Made by a program: the position numbers and the translations under genes. The notes under the pieces were generated by a model. It was not told the origin of the DNA. It worked only from the letters and a program-made list of their open reading frames with translations, and ran no database searches. Below are positions 36,223 to 46,463 of a stretch of DNA of 64,000 nt, piece by piece; position 1 is the stretch's first letter; each line of letters begins with the position of its first letter. This stretch comes from an uncultured Prochlorococcus sp. (GTDB lineage Bacteria; Cyanobacteriota; Cyanobacteriia; PCC-6307; Cyanobiaceae): contig CACHVD010000003.1 of assembly GCA_902583265.1 (NCBI GenBank), positions 1-64,000 of the forward strand, written 5' to 3'.

Positions 36223-36855
36223 ATGAGTAAAGTTAAACTAATTTCGCTAACCCCTGACGCGGAAAAAACAATGGCTTACATTGCAAGAGTTAGTAATCCA
36301 AAAAATCAGAAGAATGAAGACTATTCAAAATTATTGAGTTATTGTATCAAAAATGAACATTGGAGTGTTTTTGAACAGTCATTTATGACCTTACAAATAG
36401 AAACAAACAGAGGAATTGCAGCTCAGATTTTAAGACATAGATCATTTACTTTCCAGGAGTTTTCACAAAGATATGCAGATAGTTCTCAATTGGGGAATAT
36501 ACCTGTACCAGAATTGAGAAGGCAAGATTTTAAAAATAGACAAAATTCTATTCCTGACCTTCCTGACGAGTTAAAAGAAAGATTTAATGCAAAAATTTCA
36601 TCACACTTTAAGTCAGCTTCCGAATTATATGAAGATTTACTTGCCGAAGGAATAGCTAAAGAATGCGCGAGATTTGTTTTACCCTTAGCAACTCCAACGA
36701 GAATCTACATGTCTGGATCATGTAGATCATGGATTCATTATATTCACTTAAGGTCAGCTCATGGCACTCAAGAGGAACACAAATCTATTGCCCAAAATTG
36801 CAAGTCTATTTTTAAGCAAAGTTTTCCTATAGTATCAAAATCTCTAGATTGGTAA
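36223..36855 (+). CDS. thyX: FAD-dependent thymidylate synthase
   Basis: Makes dTMP from dUMP with FAD and methylene-tetrahydrofolate, replacing ThyA. It has 210 residues. The ThyX signature RHRxxSxxxxSxRY appears as RHRSFTFQEFSQRY (about residues 67-80), with T in place of the first S. SGSCRSWIHYIHLR near the C-terminus completes the active site. It follows dcd after a single base, so consecutive dTMP-pathway steps are encoded together. Confidence 0.96.
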   Translation: MSKVKLISLTPDAEKTMAYIARVSNPKNQKNEDYSKLLSYCIKNEHWSVFEQSFMTLQIETNRGIAAQILRHRSFTFQEFSQRYADSSQLGNIPVPELRRQDFKNRQNSIPDLPDELKERFNAKISSHFKSASELYEDLLAEGIAKECARFVLPLATPTRIYMSGSCRSWIHYIHLRSAHGTQEEHKSIAQNCKSIFKQSFPIVSKSLDW

Positions 36856-36858
36856 TAG

Positions 36859-37404
36859 TCATCCATGAGTCCGAGGACTAACCATATTATTGTAATTTTC
36901 TTTGATTACTGAAAATTCAGGATTAAGAACTTTTTCATGAGATTCGGCTTCTCTCACTAATTGGTCAATAGAATTTTTTATTTTTATTTCTTCTTGTTTA
37001 CCAATAAAAGTAGATATTAAATTTCCTTTTTTATCAAAGAGATTAACTTGAGGAATACCATTTACTTCAAACTTTCGGATGTAATTATCCCATTTTTGAT
37101 TGTCAACATTCAAAAAAACAAAATTAATATCTCTTTCATATTCCTCTTTTAAAACAGATATTTTTGGAGCCATTTCTTTACAAACCTCACACCACTCAGC
37201 ATAAAATTCAAGAAAAGTAGGTTTATCGTTGTTAAAAGCTATTTCAGGATCAATAGATAATTCACCAAATGTCTTAAGAAGGAAAGTTGATTGAAAAAAA
37301 AGATTTTTAAACAAAACCAAAGAGACAATAACAAAAGTTATAGACACAACAAGTATTGCTTTTAAGTTTGTATTTAAAATTGGCTCATTATTATCTGATT
37401 GCAT
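36859..37404 (-). CDS. Membrane-anchored thioredoxin-like protein (TxlA/HCF164 type)
   Basis: A 181-residue protein. One membrane helix at about residues 14-33 anchors a thioredoxin domain with active site W71-C72-E-V-C75 (FYAEWCEVCKEMAPK). The downstream VNGIPQVNLFD contains the cis-proline. This layout matches TxlA of cyanobacteria and HCF164 of plastids, which pass reducing power towards lumen proteins such as cytochrome c maturation or PSII assembly targets. Which side of the membrane the domain faces is inferred. Its stop is 3 bases from that of thyX. Confidence 0.87.
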   Translation of the reverse strand: MQSDNNEPILNTNLKAILVVSITFVIVSLVLFKNLFFQSTFLLKTFGELSIDPEIAFNNDKPTFLEFYAEWCEVCKEMAPKISVLKEEYERDINFVFLNVDNQKWDNYIRKFEVNGIPQVNLFDKKGNLISTFIGKQEEIKIKNSIDQLVREAESHEKVLNPEFSVIKENYNNMVSPRTHG

Positions 37405-37540
37405 TAAAAATACTTACTAACTAAATTCATCATAAAGAAGTTGAACAATTAAAGAGAATTTGAATCCTTTACCTTTTAATCAACTGATAAAATAAGAACT
37501 AAATAATGATCAAGATATCTTTTATTACCGAAATCTTATT

Positions 37541-38893
37541 ATGCAATCAATCTTTGGAACTGATGGAATAAGAGGAAGATTTAATGAAGAGATAACTTAT
37601 GCTTTAGCATATAAAGTTGGATATTCTCTAGGATTAAATTTACAAAATAATAATCCAATATTAATTGGAAGAGATACAAGGATTAGTGGAGATATTCTGC
37701 TTCAGGCAATAACAAGAGGTATAAATGAAAGTGGCAAAAAATTTATAAATCTTGGGATTTGTCCTACTCCAGCTATCCCTTTTTTAATCAAAAAAGAGAA
37801 GCTGAGTAGTGGGATAATGATATCTGCGAGCCATAATCCTCCTGACTATAATGGCATAAAAATTTTTGATCATAATGGTCAAAAAATTACCAAGATTTTT
37901 GAAAATAAAATTCAAAAATTAATTGAAGATTTTAATCCAAATTTAACTATTACCAAAAAAAATATCTCTTTAAAAACAAATATCGAGCTTATGGATATCT
38001 ATATCAAAAGCCTAATAGAAACGATGGGCGGAGAAAATTTAAGCGGTATGAAAATAATATTAGACACATGCTATGGATCAGCAACTACCTGTGCAAAAAA
38101 AATTTTTCAAAATCTTGGTGCTGATGTCAAAGTTATCAACAATACTAAAAATGGATTGAAAATCAATATGAATTGTGGTTCTACTAACCTCGCACCATTA
38201 AAAAAAGCACTAAAAGAAAGTCCTGCAGATATTGGATTTAGCTTTGATGGGGATGCGGATAGAGTAATTGGATTAGATTCTGAAGGCAATGTATTGGATG
38301 GAGATCATATTCTTTTTCTTTGGGGTAGAGAACTTATGGAACAAAAGAATCTTACAAAGAATTTACTAATATCAACTCAAATGGCAAATTTAGGCTTTGA
38401 AAAGGCCTGGAATAAAATTGGCGGAATTTTATATAGAACTGATGTAGGAGATAAATACGTTCACGAAGCTATTAAGAAAAAAAGAGCAGTTTTAGGAGGT
38501 GAGCAGTCAGGCCATATACTTTCAAAAATTAATAACTTTTCTGGAGATGGGATATTGACTGCACTTCAAATTTCTAAATACTGTAAAAAGAAAAATATTA
38601 CTTTAAATGACTGGCTTAAAAGTAGTTTCGACCCTTTTCCTCAAAAACTAACCAACATTAATTTAGATTTTAATATTAATAAAATAAATCCAAAAACTAA
38701 AATATTAATAGATCAAACTATAAAAAAGTTTCATGAAATTTATTCTCATAATTGTAGATTATTTATAAGGCCTAGCGGAACTGAACCCCTAATACGTATT
38801 CTTGTTGAGGCCAAAAATCATAAAAAAGTTGATTTTTTATCAAGCGAAATAACAAACAAACTCTATTTAGAAATTAATGAAATATTAAATTAA
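37541..38893 (+). CDS. glmM: Phosphoglucosamine mutase
   Basis: Converts glucosamine 6-phosphate to glucosamine 1-phosphate for UDP-GlcNAc and peptidoglycan. It has 450 residues. Signatures: [11 protein letters not shown] at the start, the phosphoserine loop ISASHNP with S97, [12 protein letters not shown] for the metal, GGEQSGHI for the sugar (the GlmM-specific form), and [17 protein letters not shown] for phosphate. The GEQSGH loop and overall length separate it from the other hexomutase at 6567-8021. Confidence 0.96.
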   Translation: MQSIFGTDGIRGRFNEEITYALAYKVGYSLGLNLQNNNPILIGRDTRISGDILLQAITRGINESGKKFINLGICPTPAIPFLIKKEKLSSGIMISASHNPPDYNGIKIFDHNGQKITKIFENKIQKLIEDFNPNLTITKKNISLKTNIELMDIYIKSLIETMGGENLSGMKIILDTCYGSATTCAKKIFQNLGADVKVINNTKNGLKINMNCGSTNLAPLKKALKESPADIGFSFDGDADRVIGLDSEGNVLDGDHILFLWGRELMEQKNLTKNLLISTQMANLGFEKAWNKIGGILYRTDVGDKYVHEAIKKKRAVLGGEQSGHILSKINNFSGDGILTALQISKYCKKKNITLNDWLKSSFDPFPQKLTNINLDFNINKINPKTKILIDQTIKKFHEIYSHNCRLFIRPSGTEPLIRILVEAKNHKKVDFLSSEITNKLYLEINEILN

Positions 38894-38900
38894 TTATGAA

Positions 38901-39530
38901 TCATATTTTTATATAAATACTCTCAAAAATATCCAGTTTATTATCAATAACTAATTTTTCCCTATTTGTTTTAATTTTATTTGGATTAAAACTTTTGGAA
39001 TAATTAAAATCCTTTTTATCTATGCTTTTAAAATTAAGATTACTTGATATCGTGTAATCCATATAATCAAATAAGGCCTTTACATCAGTTTTTATAAAAA
39101 TTAGGGACCCTTTTTGCAATGAATTTGAGAGAATATTAATAAAATCTGGCTGAATCACGCGCCTTTTATAATGTTTCTTTTTAAACCATGGATCAGGAAA
39201 ATTAAAAGAAATACTATTCACATTTTCGAGAATAAATTTACTTTGTAAATCATTCAAAATATTAATGGCATTACCAAATACAAAGTATAAATTTTTAATT
39301 TCTCTTTCTCGCACTTTTAATTTAGCAGTTTTAACTAATCTCTCTCTGATTTCAATACCCAAATAATTCCAACTGGTATTGACTAAAGCTAAATCAAATA
39401 GAAACTCACCAGCAGCACAACCTATATCTAAATGAAGATTCAATTTAGAATCAGCAAATAGTTCAATCAAAGAGGGAATTCTCTCAATTTCATTGAAATT
39501 TCTACTTAGGGGATTGACATGCTGTCTCAT
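38901..39530 (-). CDS. trmB: tRNA (guanine-46-N7)-methyltransferase
   Basis: SAM-dependent methylation of G46 in the tRNA variable loop. It has 209 residues. The SAM motif is [16 protein letters not shown] near residue 34; [22 protein letters not shown] is the TrmB-specific tRNA/catalytic region in shorter overlapping blocks, and the C-terminal KIKTNREKL is also typical. It is convergent with glmM, with 7 bases between stops. Confidence 0.95.
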   Translation of the reverse strand: MRQHVNPLSRNFNEIERIPSLIELFADSKLNLHLDIGCAAGEFLFDLALVNTSWNYLGIEIRERLVKTAKLKVREREIKNLYFVFGNAINILNDLQSKFILENVNSISFNFPDPWFKKKHYKRRVIQPDFINILSNSLQKGSLIFIKTDVKALFDYMDYTISSNLNFKSIDKKDFNYSKSFNPNKIKTNREKLVIDNKLDIFESIYIKI

Positions 39531-39646
39531 ATAATTTTATTTTCGCCAATAATATTAAGATGCATAATATTCATAACTATGACAATCCTAAGGTAAAGAG
39601 TAACTGTTTGATGTTTAATTAATTATGTATATAAAAAGAAAAAGTT

Positions 39647-40270
39647 TTGAACGTTTTTAATCAACTTTCTATTTGGCTATCTTTTCAACTTTCAATAATT
39701 TTCCTTGTTGGTATTCCTTTTACATTATTCTTATGGTCAATTAAAAAAAGAAATAAAGCTGTTAATAAACTTTTATCAATTTATTGGAAAATATCTCTTT
39801 TATTTTTTATAAGCCTCTTACTTTTGATAGGTAAATATAATTATGCTCTATTGATAACAAATATTTCAACATTGTTAATTACAATTTCAATTTGGTTTTG
39901 GAACGATATCAATGATGAATTAGAAGAATATGAATTTTCTTACTCCCTCACCACAACAACAAAAATATGGCGATGGTCGCTTACTTTTATATCTCTAAAT
40001 TTCCTGATTCAAAGTGTACGGAACTTTAGTTGCTTATCTTTTATTAATTCAGCTACATGTGAAATTTGGACTCAGCCTTCTTCAAATTTATACATTATCA
40101 TCAAAAGTCTATTTAATTTTTTCTTCGGAGCTAACTTTACACAGCCAATAGCAAAATTTTTAGGGTTATTTTCATTATTAATCTATACTTTAGGCTTAAT
40201 TCAATGGTCAATAATTAAATTACCTAAAAATGGAAGAAACTCTTGCTTTTCGGATAATGGCAGAAATTGA
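39647..40270 (+). CDS. DUF3177 family membrane protein (cyanobacterial)
   Basis: A 207-residue protein with about five hydrophobic helices (near residues 10-30, 45-65, 67-87, 112-122 and 165-190). The middle motif FWNDINDELEEYEFSYSLTTTTKIWRW in overlapping short parts resembles DUF3177, a cyanobacterial family of unknown role. The start is TTG; an upstream ATG at 39625 is out of frame. It overlaps the next small gene, suggesting coupled translation. Confidence 0.75.
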   Translation: MNVFNQLSIWLSFQLSIIFLVGIPFTLFLWSIKKRNKAVNKLLSIYWKISLLFFISLLLLIGKYNYALLITNISTLLITISIWFWNDINDELEEYEFSYSLTTTTKIWRWSLTFISLNFLIQSVRNFSCLSFINSATCEIWTQPSSNLYIIIKSLFNFFFGANFTQPIAKFLGLFSLLIYTLGLIQWSIIKLPKNGRNSCFSDNGRN

Positions 40271-40565
40271 TTTAATAAAAAATCTAGAAAAAATAAGCTC
40301 CGAGATACCTAATAGGATTCTTAAAATTCAAGGTTATATTTTAAAAGAAAACCACAAGGAACAATTAGAAATAATTATTTTCAAAGGATTCAGCAGCTCA
40401 ACCACTCATCCTATTGAAATTGATTTAGAGAAAAAATTTATAGAATTTAATTATATACTTACAAATTTTAAACTTTATAGGGCACCCTTGAAAAAAACTA
40501 AAGATAATTTTATAAGGGAAAAACAAAAATCTGTTTTCTTTCTGAATAAAAAAAACTGGATTTAA
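40257..40565 (+). CDS. Cyanobacterial conserved hypothetical protein (DUF7734-like)
   Basis: A soluble protein of 102 residues from the ATG at 40257; an alternative ATG at 40230 would add nine residues and lengthen the overlap with the DUF3177 gene from 14 to 41 bases. The motif [16 protein letters not shown] recalls a small family found across cyanobacteria and plastids (DUF7734-like, from memory). No membrane segment or catalytic motif is visible. It overlaps the convergent ileS by 4 bases. Function unknown. Confidence 0.65.
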   Translation: MAEIDLIKNLEKISSEIPNRILKIQGYILKENHKEQLEIIIFKGFSSSTTHPIEIDLEKKFIEFNYILTNFKLYRAPLKKTKDNFIREKQKSVFFLNKKNWI

Positions 40566-43468
40566 TTAAATTCAAGATTAATAATATTTGAACATCTTTT
40601 GCATAATTTTGTATTTTTGATACCACTAAAAGTTTCATTTTGATAATGCCAACATCTATCACATTTTTGACCCTGAGCTTTAAGAATTTGAATTTTCCCA
40701 AATTCATTTTTATCAATAGTTAGAGAAGTCTCAACCAAATCTGATACGACTTGAAAATTTGAAACTATAAGCCAATCCCTAAATAAATCTACATCTTCAT
40801 TACCAAATTTTTTAAGCCAAGTAAGCGAATCTTTTACAACTTTATCTTCAGGCAAATAATTGACTTCAGTTTCTAAAGCTGCTCCAATTATTTGTTTGTT
40901 TCTACATCCTTCTATAGCTTTGTTAATTTCAACTCTCAAATTTCTTAAATTTGCTATGTGCAAATTAAGACTTTCATTTTTCCATGACTTCGAAAATATT
41001 GGCCATCCTCTTTGAAATACAGATTTTTCTTTAGTAGGATAAGGAATATTTTGCCAAATATCTTCAGCCATATGGCAAAGTACTGGAGAAATAAGAACAG
41101 CTAAATTTTCAACGACTCTAGACATAACAAACTGACATGATCTCCTCCTAAATTGTGATTTAGAACTTACATATAACCTATCCTTGGCAATATCTAAATA
41201 AAAATTTGACAGATCTACAACGCAAAAACTTTGTAAGATTTGAAAAAATTTTGAAAATTCATAATTCTCATAAGCATTTGATATTTGATCTGTAACCTCA
41301 ACTAATCTTCCTAACATCCATTGATCCAAGAGCGGTAGTTGATGGATTTCAAAACTATCAATGTTAGGGTCATAATCGTGAATATTCCCTAGAAGATATC
41401 TTGCAGTATTACGCACTTTTCTGTAAACGTCTGATAATTGCTTGAGTATGTTTGAACCAATTGGAACATCTACTGAATAATCTACCGAGCTTACCCATAG
41501 CCTAAGAACATCAGCGCCATAAGCAGGCTCAGTTTTTTTATTATTACCTCCATTAATAATCATATTGGGGTCAACAACATTACCTAAGGATTTGCTCATT
41601 TTTCTTCCATTTTCATCAAGTGCAAAACCATGAGTTAAAACTTTTTTGTATGGAGGTTTATTATTAACTGCAACAGATGTGAGCAAAGAAGACTGGAACC
41701 AACCTCGATGTTGATCTGAACCTTCTAAATAAAGATCCGCTGGGTACTTTAATTCACTTCTTTGTTCACACACTGCGGCCCAGCTGGATCCTGAATCGAA
41801 CCATACATCCATTGTATCTGTTCCTTTTATCCACAAATCAGATTCCTTTTCATAATTTTTTGGTAATAGATTTTTAACATCCCAATCCCACCAAATATCT
41901 GCTCCATGTTCACTAAAAAGTTTTTGAATGTGATTAATAATCTCGCTATTTAGGAGAATTTCGTTACCATTTTTTTTATAAAAAACTGGAATTGGAACCC
42001 CCCATGACCTTTGTCTGGAAATACACCAATCTCCTCTACCAACGACCATAGAATAAATTCTTTTCTTTCCTGTTGCTGGCATCCATTCAACATCTTCGAT
42101 TGCCTTTAATGCAGATGATCTGAAGCCATTTACAGATGCAAACCATTGTTCTGTTGCTCTAAAAATAGTTGGTTTTTTCGTTCGCCAATCATAAGGATAT
42201 CTATGCTTATAATTTTCTTGTAATAAAAGCAAATTATTTCCTTTTAAATATTCAATAATTAAATCATTTGCATCTTTAAGGACATTTGATCCTTTGAATT
42301 GCCCTGAATGTTCATTTAAGTTACCTTTCTCATCAACAACACATGTAGTAGGTAGATCGTATTTTTTTCCCACATTAAAATCATCTATTCCATGACCTGG
42401 TGCAGTATGAACAATTCCGGTACCTGATTCAGTAGTGATATAGTCTCCCCCGATCACAACTCTACAATTTTTATTTTTAGTAGGGTGTTGATATTCAATA
42501 TCTTCCAAGGAAGACCCATTAACATCAAAAAGAGTCTTTAAATCTTTATTAAATTTATTACTTATTTCAGAAGATAATTCTTTTGCAAAAAGGTATATTC
42601 GTCTCTCTTTATCAATTGCAAACACATATTTTATTTGCGGATTTACTGCAACTGCTTCGTTTGCAGGTATGGTCCAGGGTGTAGTTGTCCAAATAGTTAT
42701 AAAAGAATTCATTAGAAAAAAATCTTTTTTGATATTTGGATTTTCATTACAGAATTTCAAAAGAATTTCGTCAGGTAGTTTAGTGATTTTTAACGAAACA
42801 TAAATACTTTTTGAATAATGTTCTTCAGGATATTCTAATTCTGCTTCCGCAAGCGCAGTCCTAGAACTTGGACTCCAATGTACAGGTTTAAGTCCTCGAT
42901 ATATGTATCCATTTAAAAACATTTTCCCAAATACTCCAATCTGAGCAGATTCATAACTTTTTTTTAGGGTTAAGTAAGGGTTATCCCAATCGCCCCATAT
43001 ACCCCACCTTTTAAAACCCTCCATTTGATTGTTTATTTGTATGTATGCATAGTCTGTTGCTTTTTTTCTTAGACTTAAAGTATCAAGATTCTTTCTTTCA
43101 TCAGATTTTAAATTCTGAAGTACTTTTAATTCAATAGGTAGTCCATGACAATCCCAGCCAGGAACATAATGTACTCTAAATCCTCTCAAGGTTTTGTACT
43201 TATTTATTATGTCTTTTAAAACCTTATTAAGTGCATGACCCATATGAAGCGCTCCATTTGCATAAGGGGGTCCATCGTGCAGTGTGAATGTTTTACCTGA
43301 GTTGTTTGAACCTAATTCCAAATCAATATTATTATTTGCCCAAAAATTCTGAATCTCAGGTTCTCTTACCACTGAGTTAGCTCGCATTGAGAATTCAGTT
43401 TTAAGCAAATTTAAAGTTTCTTTGTAAGAAAACTCTGATTTGTTTTCTTTGTTATTTTGAGATTTCAT
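40562..43468 (-). CDS. ileS: Isoleucyl-tRNA synthetase
   Basis: Charges tRNA-Ile. It has 968 residues, a class I synthetase. The HIGH motif is [13 protein letters not shown] (HMGH), preceded by DGPPY; KMSKS is in [10 protein letters not shown]; the editing domain has [15 protein letters not shown] and [14 protein letters not shown]-terminal zinc-binding pair ([10 protein letters not shown] and LCKRCSN) marks the bacterial form. It has its own upstream gap of about 125 bases. Confidence 0.98.
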   Translation of the reverse strand: MKSQNNKENKSEFSYKETLNLLKTEFSMRANSVVREPEIQNFWANNNIDLELGSNNSGKTFTLHDGPPYANGALHMGHALNKVLKDIINKYKTLRGFRVHYVPGWDCHGLPIELKVLQNLKSDERKNLDTLSLRKKATDYAYIQINNQMEGFKRWGIWGDWDNPYLTLKKSYESAQIGVFGKMFLNGYIYRGLKPVHWSPSSRTALAEAELEYPEEHYSKSIYVSLKITKLPDEILLKFCNENPNIKKDFFLMNSFITIWTTTPWTIPANEAVAVNPQIKYVFAIDKERRIYLFAKELSSEISNKFNKDLKTLFDVNGSSLEDIEYQHPTKNKNCRVVIGGDYITTESGTGIVHTAPGHGIDDFNVGKKYDLPTTCVVDEKGNLNEHSGQFKGSNVLKDANDLIIEYLKGNNLLLLQENYKHRYPYDWRTKKPTIFRATEQWFASVNGFRSSALKAIEDVEWMPATGKKRIYSMVVGRGDWCISRQRSWGVPIPVFYKKNGNEILLNSEIINHIQKLFSEHGADIWWDWDVKNLLPKNYEKESDLWIKGTDTMDVWFDSGSSWAAVCEQRSELKYPADLYLEGSDQHRGWFQSSLLTSVAVNNKPPYKKVLTHGFALDENGRKMSKSLGNVVDPNMIINGGNNKKTEPAYGADVLRLWVSSVDYSVDVPIGSNILKQLSDVYRKVRNTARYLLGNIHDYDPNIDSFEIHQLPLLDQWMLGRLVEVTDQISNAYENYEFSKFFQILQSFCVVDLSNFYLDIAKDRLYVSSKSQFRRRSCQFVMSRVVENLAVLISPVLCHMAEDIWQNIPYPTKEKSVFQRGWPIFSKSWKNESLNLHIANLRNLRVEINKAIEGCRNKQIIGAALETEVNYLPEDKVVKDSLTWLKKFGNEDVDLFRDWLIVSNFQVVSDLVETSLTIDKNEFGKIQILKAQGQKCDRCWHYQNETFSGIKNTKLCKRCSNIINLEFN

Positions 43469-43593
43469 ACGACGAGACAGGAAATATTGGTGATCAATAG
43501 AATTGTTTGAATAAATCTAGTTCATTATATTCTTTCTTGATTGAGTTGTAGTTTTTTTGGCATGTTATAAATAATCAATTGATTATATAAGTT

Positions 43594-44043
43594 TTAAATT
43601 TTAATATTATCATTTTTATCATTTCTTACCCACTTTTTAGGATTTATTTTTTCATTATTGCTATCAAAATTGAAAAAATTAAAATGTTTTGTAAAATTTC
43701 TAAATCCAAGATTAATAGCCTCTAATATTTTCGAAAGATTATTTTTAAATTCCAAAAAGGTAGTTAACTTTTTCTTTTCTTTATCTGTCAATTGATTCCA
43801 TCTTAATAAAAAAAGCTCTACTAAATACATGAAAACTAATACTGTAATTAAGAGGAAAATTAAAAAAAATGATCGATTTATAGTTGAATTTTTAATTATT
43901 AATATGAAACCTAATGATAAATTCAAAAAAGCTTTTATTAAGTCTTTTGGTCTGCCAAGTTCCAGATAAATTAACGGTACTAATAAAAATATAGTCCCAA
44001 CTGCTATATAAAGAAATCCCAAATAAAAAACCGGACTATTCAT
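43594..44043 (-). CDS. Ycf66-like membrane protein
   Basis: A 149-residue protein with three hydrophobic segments in the first 80 residues (YLGFLYIAVGTIFLLVPLIY, a second near 40-52, and SFFLIFLLITVLVFMYLVEL) and a polar, lysine/asparagine-rich tail. The motif ELGRPKDLIKA and YLVELFLLRWNQLTDKEK resemble Ycf66 proteins of marine picocyanobacteria and algal plastids, whose role is unknown. The assignment is moderate. It lies between ileS and the tRNA-Leu gene on the same strand. Confidence 0.65.
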   Translation of the reverse strand: MNSPVFYLGFLYIAVGTIFLLVPLIYLELGRPKDLIKAFLNLSLGFILIIKNSTINRSFFLIFLLITVLVFMYLVELFLLRWNQLTDKEKKKLTTFLEFKNNLSKILEAINLGFRNFTKHFNFFNFDSNNEKINPKKWVRNDKNDNIKI

Positions 44044-44113
44044 TATTTATTCGTTTTTTAGATTATAAGAATTTGATATTGATAAATAAACTTTCTATCA
44101 GAATTTCCTTAAA

Positions 44114-44195
44114 TGCGGTCGGGGAGACTTGAACTCCCACACCCGAAGATACGAGTACCTAAAACTCGCGCGTCTACCAATTCCGCCACGACCGC
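44114..44195 (-). tRNA. tRNA-Leu (UAG)
   Basis: An 82-base type II tRNA read on the minus strand. The acceptor GCGGTCG pairs with CGACCGC; the anticodon stem CGAGT/ACTCG holds loop TTTAGGT with anticodon TAG; a long variable arm (TATCTTCGGGTG) follows, as leucine tRNAs require; the T loop is TTCAAGT; the discriminator is A and CCA is not encoded. Confidence 0.97.
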
Positions 44196-44308
44196 TCAAA
44201 TAAAATAATAATTGAAAGAGGTTTATTTTAAAAATATTTTTAACTTATGATGATTAATTTGACACATAAGAATTCAATCGAATCTCTCTTTTAAAAATTT
44301 TTTTTGAT

Positions 44309-45385
44309 TTGAGCATACAATCATCTAAAAATATCAGTTATATTATTCACAGAATAAAAGATACGATTTCTAACTTAACCAAAAAAAATACAACAAAAAT
44401 TACTAATTCTTCAAAAACTTTTAATTGGCAAAGGGAGATTAAAAATTACGTAGATCCGCCAAGTTTTTGGAATCCAACATTAGGCCTTTTTTTCGGAGGT
44501 TATTTTCTAGCTTTTCTTAGCATTTGGCAATGGTATAGAGGTGTTTGGCCTCTCCCTTTACTTGTAGCTACAGCCTTTTTAGCTTTGCATATTGAAGGTA
44601 CTGTTATTCATGATGCATGTCACAAAGCTGCTCACCCTGTTCCTTGGATAAATCAAGCAATGGGTCATGGCTCAGCAATACTTTTAGGTTTCAGTTTTCC
44701 AGTTTTTACAAGAGTGCATTTACAACATCATATTCATGTTAATCATCCCAAAAATGATCCTGACCATATTGTCAGTACTTTTGGCCCCATTTGGCTAATA
44801 GCTCCAAGATTTTTTTATCATGAAGTTTTTTTCTTTCAAAGAAAGCTTTGGCGAAAATATGAATTACTACAATGGGGAATAGAAAGATCGATTTTTATAA
44901 CAATAATTTTGGCAGGCATAAAATTTGACTTTATGAATCTAATTTATAATCTCTGGTTTGGACCAGCATTAATGGTGGGAGTTACTCTAGGAATATTTTT
45001 TGATTATCTTCCGCATAGACCTTTTCGATCAAGAAATAAATGGATAAACTCTAGAGTTTATCCAAGCAAATTCATGAATATATTAATAATGGGTCAAAAC
45101 TACCATCTGATTCATCATCTTTGGCCTTCAATTCCTTGGTTTGAATACAAAGCAGCCTATGAAAAAACTAAGCCATTATTGGATGTGAAAGGTTCCCCTC
45201 AAAGAGTTGGAATATTTGAAAGTAAAGATGACATTTTTAACTTTATTTATGATCTATTAATAGGCGTAAGGAGTCATAGCAAAAGAAGAGGAAAAATTAG
45301 AAAAATTATCAATTTATATCCAGGTTATAAAATTAAGAAATTTTTATTAAAAATAGTCAATAAAACATTTATAGGTAGCAACTAA
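44309..45385 (+). CDS. crtR: Beta-carotene hydroxylase (CrtR type)
   Basis: Di-iron membrane hydroxylase that converts beta-carotene to zeaxanthin, the main photoprotective carotenoid of this group. It has 358 residues of the fatty-acid-desaturase superfamily. Histidine boxes: HDACHKAAH near residue 104, HLQHHIHVNH near 138, and NYHLIHHLWPS near 268. About four hydrophobic segments lie between them. The start is TTG and the N-terminal ~45 residues are polar. It is convergent with gatC, with 1 base between stops. Confidence 0.94.
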   Translation: MSIQSSKNISYIIHRIKDTISNLTKKNTTKITNSSKTFNWQREIKNYVDPPSFWNPTLGLFFGGYFLAFLSIWQWYRGVWPLPLLVATAFLALHIEGTVIHDACHKAAHPVPWINQAMGHGSAILLGFSFPVFTRVHLQHHIHVNHPKNDPDHIVSTFGPIWLIAPRFFYHEVFFFQRKLWRKYELLQWGIERSIFITIILAGIKFDFMNLIYNLWFGPALMVGVTLGIFFDYLPHRPFRSRNKWINSRVYPSKFMNILIMGQNYHLIHHLWPSIPWFEYKAAYEKTKPLLDVKGSPQRVGIFESKDDIFNFIYDLLIGVRSHSKRRGKIRKIINLYPGYKIKKFLLKIVNKTFIGSN

Positions 45386-45386
45386 A

Positions 45387-45680
45387 TCATTCACTTATAA
45401 TTTTTGGCACTTTAAAATATTTATCTTCTCTGGATGGGCCCAATTCTAAGAGCTCATCAGTACTATCAGAATTTTTATTTTCGTCTTTTCTAAATACATT
45501 AGTCACCTCTATCGCTCTTGTTGTAGAGGGCACATCATTTGTGTCAATTTTTTCAAGTTGCTTTATATATTCCAATATTTTTTCTAGTTGTTCTGCATGA
45601 TTATTAATTTCATGCTCATTTAGTTCCAATCTAGCTAAATGGGCAACTTTTTTTACTTCTTCATTATTTATTTTTGTCAT
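45387..45680 (-). CDS. gatC: Asp-tRNA(Asn)/Glu-tRNA(Gln) amidotransferase subunit C
   Basis: Small belt subunit of GatCAB, which converts Glu-tRNA(Gln) to Gln-tRNA(Gln). It has 97 residues, typical. Motifs: EEVKKVAHLARLELNE at the start, a central helix with LEKILEYIKQLEKIDT, then DVPSTTRAIE and a C-terminal REDKYFKVPKII. gatA and gatB are not in this window. Confidence 0.95.
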   Translation of the reverse strand: MTKINNEEVKKVAHLARLELNEHEINNHAEQLEKILEYIKQLEKIDTNDVPSTTRAIEVTNVFRKDENKNSDSTDELLELGPSREDKYFKVPKIISE

Positions 45681-45848
45681 AACTTTAATGACCTAATTTA
45701 AATAAATAATAGTTCATTAATGACATTTTTAATCATATATCAATTGAATTACAAATTTTTATAAGACTAATAATCATTTCTTTTTAAGAATCAAAATCAA
45801 TTAATAGCCTTAATTATCTTTCTCAGCTAAAAATAATATTAGATAAGT

Positions 45849-46442
45849 ATTAAAAAAATAAAAGAATATTTATTTCCGAAAAATTTTTTTTATAGGCATT
45901 CAAAACTCGTTGCCCCCGATTTAATAGGCTGTTACCTCATAAAGAAAAATAATGATAAAGAATTAGTTAAGGGAATTATTGTTGAAACTGAAGCCTATTC
46001 ACAGGAAGAGGAGGCCTGTCATGGCTACCGAAAAATAACGAAATCAAATAAATCATTATTTGGCAAACCTGGAACGTTTTATATTTATAAAACTTATGGC
46101 ATTCATCATTGTTTAAACATAGTTACTGATAAAGAAAACTTTGCGAGCGGTGTATTGATTAGGGCAGTATTTATCCCTCAAAAGAATGAAAGATTAGCTT
46201 CTGGACCAGGTCTAGTTACTAAGACATTCGGTATTGACATTTCATTCAACTCACTTGAAGTTCTTAATAACAATTCATTATGGATTTCTCAAAGAAATTC
46301 AATTCCAGAAGAAAAAGATGTTATCCAAACTACGAGAATTGGCATATCCAAGGCAAAAAATATAAAATGGCGTTGGTATCTCAAAAATAGTAGGAGTGTA
46401 AGTAAAAGATTAAAAGGTGACAGAACGCCTAAATTCAAATAA
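45849..46442 (+). CDS. DNA-3-methyladenine glycosylase (AAG/MPG family), non-standard start
   Basis: Base-excision repair enzyme removing alkylated purines. The frame is open from 45843 after a stop at 45840. From an ATT at 45849 it gives 197 residues, normal for the bacterial AAG family. Motifs: KLVAPDLIGCYLI, GIIVETEAYSQEEEACHGYRK with the catalytic Glu, KPGTFYIYKTYGIHHCLNIV, GVLIRAVFIP, SGPGLVTKTFGI. There is no ATG, GTG or TTG in frame before a TTG at 46155, which would delete the catalytic half, so translation must start at ATT/ATA or the gene is damaged at its first codon. Confidence 0.85.
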   Translation: MKKIKEYLFPKNFFYRHSKLVAPDLIGCYLIKKNNDKELVKGIIVETEAYSQEEEACHGYRKITKSNKSLFGKPGTFYIYKTYGIHHCLNIVTDKENFASGVLIRAVFIPQKNERLASGPGLVTKTFGIDISFNSLEVLNNNSLWISQRNSIPEEKDVIQTTRIGISKAKNIKWRWYLKNSRSVSKRLKGDRTPKFK

Positions 46443-46463
46443 TCATTTATCTTTTTAAGCGCA

